A DNA stretch of 43,146 bases from Phycisphaerae bacterium (GTDB lineage Bacteria > Planctomycetota > Phycisphaerae > UBA1845), in NCBI GenBank assembly GCA_020056715.1, contig JAGVHG010000004.1, positions 1-43,146 of the forward strand. The letters are read 5' to 3'. Of the stretch, positions 1 to 7,224 are shown one piece after another. Numbering within the stretch: the first letter of the stretch is position 1; the number at the start of each line of letters is the position of its first letter. The position numbers were made by a program, and so were the translations under genes. The notes beneath the pieces were generated by a model that worked only from the letters and a program-made list of their open reading frames with translations, was not told where the DNA came from and ran no database searches.

Positions 1-1
1 C

Positions 2-88
2 ATCTGGCGCGGCTGGTACGATATCATGTTGATGGTCCACGGTGCAGAACTGCTGGCCCCCATCGTGGAGGGCGGAACTTGTGTATAA
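2..88 (+). CDS. possible C-terminal end of a gene cut by the window edge
   Basis: One frame is open from the window edge to a TAA at 86-88 and would encode about 28 residues, beginning IWRGWYDIMLMVHG and ending EGGTCV. The mix of aromatic and hydrophobic residues looks more protein-like than the other two forward frames. I recognise no family. The start lies outside the window, so this may be only a chance open frame. Confidence 0.25.
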   Translation: MWRGWYDIMLMVHGAELLAPIVEGGTCV

Positions 89-247
89 GGGTCAGGACTA
101 AAGTCCCGGCAACCACCGTACGCCCTCCGGGCGAGGCAAATATGCCCTGATCGCTCCGCGATCACCCTCTCACCAATCACCCGTCAAGTTCTATTCATGG
201 AGCCGCTTCGGTGAGTGCGCCCGGTCCGCGCCCACGAGGCGCGAGAT

Positions 248-265
248 TTGTTCCACGTGGAACAA
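248..265. promoter_or_regulatory. parS: parS-like centromere site (ParB-binding palindrome)
   Basis: The 18 bases TTGTTCCACGTGGAACAA form a perfect palindrome. The inner 16 bases TGTTCCACGTGGAACA match the bacterial chromosomal parS consensus (TGTTnCACGTGnAACA) at every fixed position; this version is known from Pseudomonas. The site lies between the left-edge frame and the 3' end of the leftward TPR-like gene, outside any supported gene. ParB/Spo0J nucleates on such sites to segregate origins, so the window may lie in the origin-proximal part of the chromosome. That is inference: no parA, parB, dnaA or DnaA-box cluster is visible here. Upstream are two small hairpins, at 121-133 and 148-164. 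Confidence 0.8.
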
Positions 266-333
266 GCCTTCGATGCCAACGTATGGCACTGACCCGTCGT
301 TTGCGCTCCGGGTTCGGACTGGCGTTGCAGAGT

Positions 334-1236
334 TTACAGCGAATCGAGCAGTCGCCGGGCGAAGTCGGTTTGTTCGGTGCAGCGCCGGACGTCGGCTACC
401 GCTTCCGGACCGAAAGGCGGAAGCTCGTCGGCGGCCGTGGCGAGGAAGGCGAGGGCTTCGTTCAGAAGCTTCTTGGCCTGGGCGCAATCGGTTTCATAAA
501 CGGACTCGGCGTGCTTCATCAATACGCCGGCAAGATCAAGGTCGGCGCGGGCCGCGGTGACGGCGGATCGATCGTGTTTCCGCCAGAATTCACGGGCGGT
601 CCTTGCGGAGGTGACGGCTTCCTCGTGGCGACCAAGAGAAGTCAGCGCCGCAGCGAGGCGGCCCCAAGATTGGGCCTGTTTCGCGAAGGGCTGATCAGAT
701 GTTTCGCCCGCAAGACCAATGGCCGCGCGGCACCAGCGCTGCGCTTCGTCATCCCGTCGCGCGACCGTGCAATCGACGGCCAGGCTCATGGCCGTCTCCC
801 ATTGTTCATCGAACGAACCATGCTCTTCGCGGAGGCGATAGGCCGCGAGGTGCGCGTGGTAGGCGTCTAGGCGCTCCTGACGGCGCAAAGCGAAGCCGAG
901 CTTTTCCAACACCGCCGCACCAAAACGCAGCGCGTCGGCTGCGACGCTCTTTTCATCCGCGAAGCCGACGACGAACGCCGCGGACGCGGCCGCAAGCAGG
1001 GCGGTTTCAGACTTGGGGAACTCGTCACGCTCACCGGCGAGCAAGCCGGCCAAGTACATCTTCCACGCGTACTCGCCCAGCGGCGATTCGGGGATGGCCG
1101 CAATGTGCTTTTGGGCATCGGACCAACGCGACTCGTGAATCGCCTTCAACGCCAGCACGGCCCGTTCATTGGTCGGCCGCACATGCCCCGTCGGACGTGT
1201 CGTTCGCTGCGAATCTGACGAAGTGACCGCGCTCAT
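334..1236 (-). CDS. TPR-like helical protein of unknown function
   Basis: This encodes 300 residues, rich in Ala, Leu and Arg, with no signal peptide or membrane segment. Successive helical pairs, for example around the residues reading AWKMYLAGLLAG, WGRLAAALTSLGRHEEAVTSA and AKKLLNEALAFLATAA, resemble tetratricopeptide repeats, so a protein-binding scaffold is likely. I recognise no catalytic motif. The ATG overlaps the stop of the upstream thioredoxin gene by four bases (ATGA, 1233-1236), which indicates translational coupling and a shared mRNA. The partner suggests a link to a cell-envelope or redox process, but this protein appears cytoplasmic. Function is unknown. Confidence 0.75.
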   Translation of the reverse strand: MSAVTSSDSQRTTRPTGHVRPTNERAVLALKAIHESRWSDAQKHIAAIPESPLGEYAWKMYLAGLLAGERDEFPKSETALLAAASAAFVVGFADEKSVAADALRFGAAVLEKLGFALRRQERLDAYHAHLAAYRLREEHGSFDEQWETAMSLAVDCTVARRDDEAQRWCRAAIGLAGETSDQPFAKQAQSWGRLAAALTSLGRHEEAVTSARTAREFWRKHDRSAVTAARADLDLAGVLMKHAESVYETDCAQAKKLLNEALAFLATAADELPPFGPEAVADVRRCTEQTDFARRLLDSL

Positions 1237-3098
1237 CCGGGTGGACGATCTTTCATCAATGATTCGACGCGCTCGATGATCTGTTGGCCGCGAAGGTGCG
1301 CGTCGATGATCTTTCCATCGGGACCAAGGATGAACAGTTCCGGGATCCCGGTCACCCCGAACGCCTCGCAGGCCTGCGGTACGCCGCCCTTCTCGCCGAA
1401 CACCTGGGGCCAGGCGATCTTCGGATTGTTCTTCAGGTAGTCCGCCACCGTTCCCAATTCGTGATCGCGGTTGATGCCGATCATCACCAAGTCCTTGCGC
1501 GTCGCGTACTTCTCATGGATGGCGATCAAATGGGGCATTTCTTCGAGGCAGGGCGGGCACCACGTCGCCCAAAACTCCACCAGCACGATCTTCCCTTTCA
1601 GCTCCGTAAAGTTCAACGTCTCACCGCCGAGGGTTTTGAGGATTAGCATGGGCGCCGAATCGCCGACGTTCAGGAGGGACTTATTGCCATTGCCCCCGCC
1701 GGTCATTGCTACGTGGGGTACAACCAACTCGACAACTGCGCCGGGTAGCGCACGGACGGTGTTCGTGACCATCTTGCCTCCCGGTCCGGCGACGCCGATT
1801 TCGAAATCGTCCATCGGTGCGTCCTCCATCCGGAAGCGCCCTTCGGCATCGGTCATCGCCCGCAGGCCGAGTGTGTTCTTGGATCGCCAGCGCCAGGCCA
1901 CCACCTCAACGGCCGTCGCGGCGCCGCCACCTTCGATCTTCACGATTCCCTCCAAGACCATGCCTGGGTGAAGCTGAAAATCCAGCGTCGTCGTTTCACC
2001 GCCCTTGACCTCAGCCACCTTCAGTTCCGGGGCGTAGTCATGCAGATGGAGGGTCACGGTCGTGGCACCGGGCGGGACGCCGAGAATCTCGAACCGGCCC
2101 TGGTCGTCGGTCCAATCGCGCGGTGAGTCGTCGTCGTACGCATCGCCGGTGATGAGCCGCGCCCCGTGGATCAGTTGGTCTGTTTTCGCCGCCGTCACAC
2201 GCCCGGCGATTCGTCCCGCGCGAGCCATCACAAACCGGTGGGTTGACTCGCGCTCCTTCGATGGAGTGGTGATTTGCCGCTCGAACCCGCTGTCGGAGAC
2301 AAACTCACGGTGCGTCAGACGCACGCCGAGCATGAAGGCGTCGAAGTGAATGCCTTTAAGGGTTGTCGTGCCGCTTTCGTCGGTCATCATCGTCCGGAAA
2401 TCGCCGCGAGGTTGATCCGCACACTCCACGGTCACGCCGCGGATGGGCCGGTCGAGGTCGTCGACGATGTTGATGTGGAGGATTCGCTCGGGTTTGAGCG
2501 TTACGTTTAGTTCGGATGAATCCTCAAGTTTGGCGATCTTTCGTCGTTCGCGCCCGTAACCTTCGACTTCGACGACCAGCTCACCTTCGCCGGGAGCGAT
2601 GCTCGTCAGGCGAAATCGGCCTTGGTCGTCGGTGCGTTCCTTTCGATCTGGGCCGTTGGTGCGGAGAACGATGGCGGCTGCGGCGACCGGTTGTTCAGTG
2701 AGGAAGTCAGTGACGCGCCCGGTAAGGGCTAAGTTTCCCTCCAGCATCTCGCCGAGAAACGGCGGCGTATCACTTTCCCCAACTCGGACTTCACGAACCA
2801 TGTCGGCGAATTGTGCTTTCGACAGGGTGACCCACACGTCGCCTTGGATGGGGTCGGGCGAGGTGACGACAAAATCACCCATGGCGTCCGTGGTCGTGGT
2901 GGCGATCACATCGCCCTTGCCGCCGTCAGCGGACTTCCATCGCACGGTGACGGTGACGTCCTTCTGCCCGGCGCCGATGGGGTCGGTGACCTGGCCCTCG
3001 ACGATCACGATCTTCACCGGCGCAGTGGGTTTGTCCTCGCCTTGCATGGCGAACGCGGACATCGACGACAACATTGCACATGCCAGCACTAAAAACAT
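1233..3098 (-). CDS. secreted TlpA-type thioredoxin with carboxypeptidase-regulatory-like repeats
   Basis: About 621 residues. The chosen ATG at 3098 begins MFLVLACAMLSSMSAFAMQ, a clear signal peptide; the frame stays open 21 codons upstream but that extension would bury it. Residues of roughly 30-480 form several beta-sandwich repeats of the carboxypeptidase-regulatory/CNA-B kind, with recurring phrases such as GRVTDFLTEQPVAAA, DDQGRFRLTSIAPG and DAEGRFRMEDAP. The last 140 residues are a TlpA/AhpC-TSA thioredoxin fold with the active site WCPPC near residues 512-516, preceded by VEFWAT. The protein therefore probably acts outside the cytoplasmic membrane as a thiol-disulfide reductase or oxidase held by a repeat stalk. 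This architecture is common in planctomycetes. Its partner is the downstream TPR-like gene (four-base overlap). Confidence 0.88.
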   Translation of the reverse strand: MFLVLACAMLSSMSAFAMQGEDKPTAPVKIVIVEGQVTDPIGAGQKDVTVTVRWKSADGGKGDVIATTTTDAMGDFVVTSPDPIQGDVWVTLSKAQFADMVREVRVGESDTPPFLGEMLEGNLALTGRVTDFLTEQPVAAAAIVLRTNGPDRKERTDDQGRFRLTSIAPGEGELVVEVEGYGRERRKIAKLEDSSELNVTLKPERILHINIVDDLDRPIRGVTVECADQPRGDFRTMMTDESGTTTLKGIHFDAFMLGVRLTHREFVSDSGFERQITTPSKERESTHRFVMARAGRIAGRVTAAKTDQLIHGARLITGDAYDDDSPRDWTDDQGRFEILGVPPGATTVTLHLHDYAPELKVAEVKGGETTTLDFQLHPGMVLEGIVKIEGGGAATAVEVVAWRWRSKNTLGLRAMTDAEGRFRMEDAPMDDFEIGVAGPGGKMVTNTVRALPGAVVELVVPHVAMTGGGNGNKSLLNVGDSAPMLILKTLGGETLNFTELKGKIVLVEFWATWCPPCLEEMPHLIAIHEKYATRKDLVMIGINRDHELGTVADYLKNNPKIAWPQVFGEKGGVPQACEAFGVTGIPELFILGPDGKIIDAHLRGQQIIERVESLMKDRPPG

Positions 3099-3173
3099 AC
3101 GATCCCGACCTTCAAAGACATTGTATCGCGCCTCCAACCTGATGGAATGACAGGCAAACATCCGCGAACACCG

Positions 3174-3179
3174 TATAAT
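3174..3179 (+). promoter_or_regulatory. -10 element TATAAT immediately before the addA-type gene
   Basis: A consensus TATAAT ends only eight bases before the ATG at 3188. Transcription would begin at about 3186-3188, giving a leaderless or nearly leaderless mRNA. No Shine-Dalgarno sequence precedes this ATG, which fits. A matching -35 box is weak (TGACAG at 3148-3153, 20-base spacer). Confidence 0.45.
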
Positions 3180-3187
3180 GCCGGGCG

Positions 3188-6100
3188 ATGCTGCCGAACG
3201 CCTTTCCGTTGACTAAGGATCAAGCCCAGGCCGTCACTACCACAGGACGGAGCATCATCGTCTCCGCGGCCGCGGGGTCGGGGAAGACCGCGGTCCTGGC
3301 CGAACGCTGCGCCTACCTGGTGTGCGACGCGCCGCCGGAGCAGCGTTGCGATGTCGATGCACTGTTAGTCCTCACCTTCACCGACGCCGCCGCCGCTCAG
3401 ATGCGCTCCCGCATTGTGGACGCCATTCGCCGCCGACTCGACGAGCGGCCCGACGATACGCGGCTGCGTCGGCAACTGGCCCTGGTCGATGCGGCACAAA
3501 TATCAACCATCCATGCGTTCTGTTTGTGGTTGGTGCGGCGGTGGTTCACGCTCGTGGACCTCGATCCGACCGCGGTAGTCCTCGACGCCGACGAGGCCTC
3601 GCTGCTCAAGAAAGAAGTCCTCGACGAGCTATTGAACCAGCTCTATGCGACCACGTCCGTTCCCGATGATCCGCTCGGCGGCAAGACCCTCGACCCGACG
3701 CGCGATTCCCCCACACCATCGGACGACGCAATGGGTGCGTGGGAGTTGGGTAAGCGGTCTCTTACGTCGCTGGGACCGGAGTTCGTGCGACTGGTGGATG
3801 ACTACGGATTGGGGGAAGACCGCGACATCACCGCTGCCGTCCTGCGTCTCTACGGTTTCACGAATTCGCTGCCGGACCCAAGTGTGTGGTTGCGCGAGGC
3901 CGTCGAATCGTTGAGTGAGCGACCCGAACTGGTGGTGTTAGAGATTGCGAAAGCTTTGCGGACGGAACTGCTGCGGCAGGTGGAGCATTGCGCGCAACTC
4001 GTCGAGACGATCAAAGCCGGGGACCCAGTCGGCTACTTCTACGCCGACAAGATACGCGATTACGAGAACGCATTGCATGAATGGAGTACGACGCTGACTA
4101 GCGGCGATCCACAAAGCGACACGGAGTCGTTGGACCGGTTTGACCGCGTCCGTGAGCAAATACATGGGTTCACGTTCAGCGGCGAACGCGCGAAACCGCT
4201 GCCCAAAGATGCGGATCCGAACACACGGGAGGCGCGCGACGCCGCGAGCGACCTACTCAGCAAGCAGGTCAAAGAACGGCTCTTCAAGAAACGGCTCAAG
4301 AATCGTTTCGCTTTGTTTTCCATAGAGGAGTGGACTTCGGGGTTGCGACAGACCGCGCCGTACGTGGCCACGTTGGTCGATGTCGTCGCCGCGTTTCAGG
4401 ATGCGTACGCCCGCAGGAAACGGCGATTGAACGTGCTCGACTTCGCCGATCTGGAACGCTTCGCGTTCGATCTCCTGCGACCCGTGGAGGGATCGGACGG
4501 CCCGTCTGACGTCGCCCGCACCTTGCACCATCGTTTCGCGCACGTACTCGTCGATGAGTTCCAAGATATCAATCCCCTTCAGCAGGCGATCCTCACCTGC
4601 GTCAGCCGCGAATCGGACCCGTCGCGGCCCGGCAACCTGTTCGTGGTCGGCGACGTGAAGCAAAGCATCTATCGCTTCCGTCTGGCGGAACCGGCGCTTT
4701 TCACCCAGCGGCTTCGCGGCTTTTCCACAAAGACTGCATCTGAAGACCCCCTCACCCTGCCCTCTCCCCCCTTGGGGGAGAGGGGTTTTAGTACGCACTC
4801 CAACGACAGCGACGGCGTTGCGATCTACCTTCAAAGCAACTTCCGCAGCCGCCCGGAGATTCTCGAAGCGGTCAACTACGTCTTCCGCCGCCTGATGCGC
4901 GAGGGGCTAAGTGATCTCGTATACGACCAAGCCGCCGAGCTTCGCCCGGGCCGCGTCGTTAATGCTGCCTCCACACGACACCCGATCGAATTTCATCTGT
5001 TGGAGAAATCTTGGCGGTCGGCGGCGGATGAGGAGGAGAACGGCGAAGAGCCGCAAGAGCCAGAGCTAGAGCGGGGTGTCGCGGACCGTTTTGACTCCGC
5101 CCGGTGGACTCCCATCGAACGCGAGGCCTATCTCATCGGATCGCGTATCCGCGAGTGGATGGAGACCGGGGCGCATCCCGTTGACGGCGCCCCGCTGCGA
5201 TATCGTGACATCACCGTCCTCCTGCGGAAAGCGAAGATCGACGCCGAGCGGATGGCGGCCATGTTCACTTCCATGGGAATTCCCGCGTATGCCGAGGTCG
5301 GCGGTTCGCTTTTCTCGGCGGTGGAGATACGCGACGTTGTCGCCGCATTGCAGCTTCTCGACAACTTCCAGCAGGACATCCCCCTCGCCTCCGTGCTTCG
5401 CAGCGGCATTATGGGGGAGCGTCTGAGCGAGGATGAACTGGTCGAAATCCGCTGTCTGGATCGTGAGATTCCTTTTCACGCCGTGGTGCGGGAATATGCC
5501 CTTCGCGGTGGCGAGGCCGCCCTTCGCGAGCGAGTTGCGGCGTTCATTGCGCGGATCAACCGATTTCGCGACGACGCCCGCCGCCGTCCACCGGCCGATT
5601 TGCTATGGCAATTGTACGAAGATCATGGCTTCATGGCCTACACGTCCGGACTTCCCAACGGGATGCAGCGACGAGCGAACTTGCTGAAGCTCCACCAGCT
5701 CGCCCGGAAGTTCGGGACGTTTCGCCGCCAGGGGCTTCATCGGTTTCTGCGCTTCATCGAATCCCTCCAAGACGAAGAACAGGACGTCGCCTTGGCCCCG
5801 TCGCTTGGCGAGTCGGACGACGTGGTTCGCGTGATGACCATTCACCAGGCCAAGGGGTTGGAGTTTCCCATCGTGTTCGTCGCGGGGCTGGGGACGAAGT
5901 TCAACCTCGGCGACCGCAGCGGCCGGATCATCTTCGAACGCAGGTCGAAGATCGGTCTACGCGTGGTGGACCCGCAGCGGATGATCGAATACCCGTCCGC
6001 CGCTCACAGCCTGGTCGCCGACGAGATCGAACGCACCACCCGCGAAGAGGAATTGCGCATCCTCTACACCGCCATGACGCGGGCCAGGGACCTGCTCGTC

Positions 6101-7192
6101 CTCGTCGGGCATGTGGGATGTCGGATGTCGGATGTCGGATGTCGGTATATCCCACATCCCCCATCCTCCATCCCACATCCGAGTTTGTGGAGCATCGCCA
6201 CTGCCCAAACACCGCTCGATTGGCTCCTGTCCTCGACGTCCGGTGCGCCCGAATCGTTGTTTAAGATACACACCCACGACGCGGTGGAAATGAGCGCATG
6301 GCGAGTCACCGATCCGCGGGATCAAGGTGAGAAACAGACGCGGCTCGCCGTGTCACGCTGCGAAGCCCTACCTGTGGATGAACCGCTTGCGCCCGGCGAT
6401 CCAGAGGTCGAGGAAGTGTTGTCGCGGATCGACTTCGTCTATCCCTACCTTTTGTCCACGTCCGTGCGTGCGACCATGGCCGCCAGCGAATTCAAGGGGG
6501 TGTACGACTTCCTGCGCGATCCCGACGAACGGCCCGATCTTCGTGCGCTGCCACAGGCGTTCCAGGTGCCGCCGTCGAAGTATGCTTCACAACCTGCGGC
6601 AACATCCGTCTATCGCGGCGTTATCACCCACCGCGTGCTGCAACATCTTGACTTCGCGGTGGCGGTGGATGCCGACGGCGTGGCATCGGAATTGCAGCGA
6701 ATGATGGGCGGCGGCGTGATAGCCGCCGAGGATCGCACGGTGGTAGACGCGGAAGGACTCGCTTGGTTCGTTTCGACGCCGTTGGCCGAGTCCATCCGCC
6801 GGGCGGGACCGGCGTACGCCCGCGAGTTTCGCTACATTGCCGCGGAGCCGCTCACCTCCTTCGATCGTTCCATAGTCGCGGGTCCGGACGACCGAGTGCT
6901 GGTGCGCGGGATCGTGGACGGTATTCTACCGACCAAGAAAGGCTTGACGCTCGTGGACTTCAAGACCGACGCCATCGCCGCGAACGAAGTCCCCGCTCGC
7001 GGCGAGCGCTATCGCCCGCAGATGACGTTGTACGCGAGCGCCATGGCGGCGTTGTGGCGACGCCCCGTGAACGCTATCTGGTTGGTCTTTCTAACGCCCA
7101 GGCAGATGTTGGAATGCCCGAGCCGCCCGATGCCCGAGCGCCCGATGCCCGAGCCGCCCCATTCATGGGGCGGGAAAGCGCCCGCGGCATGA
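3188..7192 (+). CDS. addA: AddA/RecB-type UvrD-family helicase-nuclease
   Basis: This 1334-residue protein is a double-strand-break repair helicase-nuclease. Superfamily 1 motifs appear in order: Walker A AAAGSGKT near residue 30, the DEFQD Walker B in HVLVDEFQDINPLQQ, GDVKQSIYRFR (motif III), VRVMTIHQAKGLEFP (motif V) and LYTAMTRARDLLVLVG (motif VI, to about residue 973). The C-terminus carries a RecB-type nuclease: VRGIVDGIL followed by LVDFKTD and a YRPQMTLYASAM helix. It is somewhat longer than usual for AddA (about 1200). Two inserts explain part of this: a palindromic repeat near residues 520-537 and a tandem-repeat insert after motif VI. The last residues also derive from a repeat. No addB partner lies in the window; the upstream gene is divergent. 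Confidence 0.9.
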   Translation: MLPNAFPLTKDQAQAVTTTGRSIIVSAAAGSGKTAVLAERCAYLVCDAPPEQRCDVDALLVLTFTDAAAAQMRSRIVDAIRRRLDERPDDTRLRRQLALVDAAQISTIHAFCLWLVRRWFTLVDLDPTAVVLDADEASLLKKEVLDELLNQLYATTSVPDDPLGGKTLDPTRDSPTPSDDAMGAWELGKRSLTSLGPEFVRLVDDYGLGEDRDITAAVLRLYGFTNSLPDPSVWLREAVESLSERPELVVLEIAKALRTELLRQVEHCAQLVETIKAGDPVGYFYADKIRDYENALHEWSTTLTSGDPQSDTESLDRFDRVREQIHGFTFSGERAKPLPKDADPNTREARDAASDLLSKQVKERLFKKRLKNRFALFSIEEWTSGLRQTAPYVATLVDVVAAFQDAYARRKRRLNVLDFADLERFAFDLLRPVEGSDGPSDVARTLHHRFAHVLVDEFQDINPLQQAILTCVSRESDPSRPGNLFVVGDVKQSIYRFRLAEPALFTQRLRGFSTKTASEDPLTLPSPPLGERGFSTHSNDSDGVAIYLQSNFRSRPEILEAVNYVFRRLMREGLSDLVYDQAAELRPGRVVNAASTRHPIEFHLLEKSWRSAADEEENGEEPQEPELERGVADRFDSARWTPIEREAYLIGSRIREWMETGAHPVDGAPLRYRDITVLLRKAKIDAERMAAMFTSMGIPAYAEVGGSLFSAVEIRDVVAALQLLDNFQQDIPLASVLRSGIMGERLSEDELVEIRCLDREIPFHAVVREYALRGGEAALRERVAAFIARINRFRDDARRRPPADLLWQLYEDHGFMAYTSGLPNGMQRRANLLKLHQLARKFGTFRRQGLHRFLRFIESLQDEEQDVALAPSLGESDDVVRVMTIHQAKGLEFPIVFVAGLGTKFNLGDRSGRIIFERRSKIGLRVVDPQRMIEYPSAAHSLVADEIERTTREEELRILYTAMTRARDLLVLVGHVGCRMSDVGCRYIPHPPSSIPHPSLWSIATAQTPLDWLLSSTSGAPESLFKIHTHDAVEMSAWRVTDPRDQGEKQTRLAVSRCEALPVDEPLAPGDPEVEEVLSRIDFVYPYLLSTSVRATMAASEFKGVYDFLRDPDERPDLRALPQAFQVPPSKYASQPAATSVYRGVITHRVLQHLDFAVAVDADGVASELQRMMGGGVIAAEDRTVVDAEGLAWFVSTPLAESIRRAGPAYAREFRYIAAEPLTSFDRSIVAGPDDRVLVRGIVDGILPTKKGLTLVDFKTDAIAANEVPARGERYRPQMTLYASAMAALWRRPVNAIWLVFLTPRQMLECPSRPMPERPMPEPPHSWGGKAPAA
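4746..4799 (+). repeat. dispersed palindromic repeat (family 1) in frame inside addA
   Basis: The copy has a C-rich arm (CCCTCACCCTGCCCTCTCCCCC), a short loop and a G-rich arm (GGGGGAGAGGGG), then the tail TTTTAGTACGCAC. Copies at 14915-14969 and 34739-34796 share both the hairpin and the tail (AGGACGCAC and AGACGCAC). Read in the addA frame it encodes DPLTLPSPPLGERG, a segment with no place in the helicase fold. The gene remains open through it. Confidence 0.85.
6116..6143 (+). repeat. four tandem 7-base repeats (GGATGTC) inside addA
   Basis: Four perfect, uninterrupted copies of GGATGTC run from 6116 to 6143. They are followed by a C-rich stretch (6150-6180) containing CCCACATCC twice, partly complementary to the repeats. 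In frame the block encodes the oddly periodic CRMSDVGCRYIPHPPSSIPH just after helicase motif VI. The unit length is not a multiple of three, so a gain or loss of one copy would shift the frame. Confidence 0.8.
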
Positions 7193-7204
7193 ATGCCGCG
7201 GCTC
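7117..7204. repeat. simple repeat plus twin palindromes (family 2) at the addA 3' end
   Basis: Near-repeats of CCCGATGCCCGAG (7117-7157) lead into two perfect hairpins: 7154-7173, CCGCCCCATTCATGGGGCGG, and 7182-7201, CCGCGGCATGAATGCCGCGG. The same pair recurs in slightly decayed form after rpsI (19736-19782). The last residues of the addA product (PMPERPMPEPPHSWGGKAPAA) come entirely from this block, so the native stop was probably upstream. Confidence 0.8.
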
Positions 7205-7224
7205 AGGGGAGCGAGTCAGTGGGT

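Noticed and set aside
3099-3161. 21-codon extension of the TlpA-type gene
   Set aside because: It would place a charged segment before an obvious signal peptide.
4720-4732. DnaA-box-like TTTTCCACA in addA
   Set aside because: A single one-mismatch copy within coding sequence, with no cluster.
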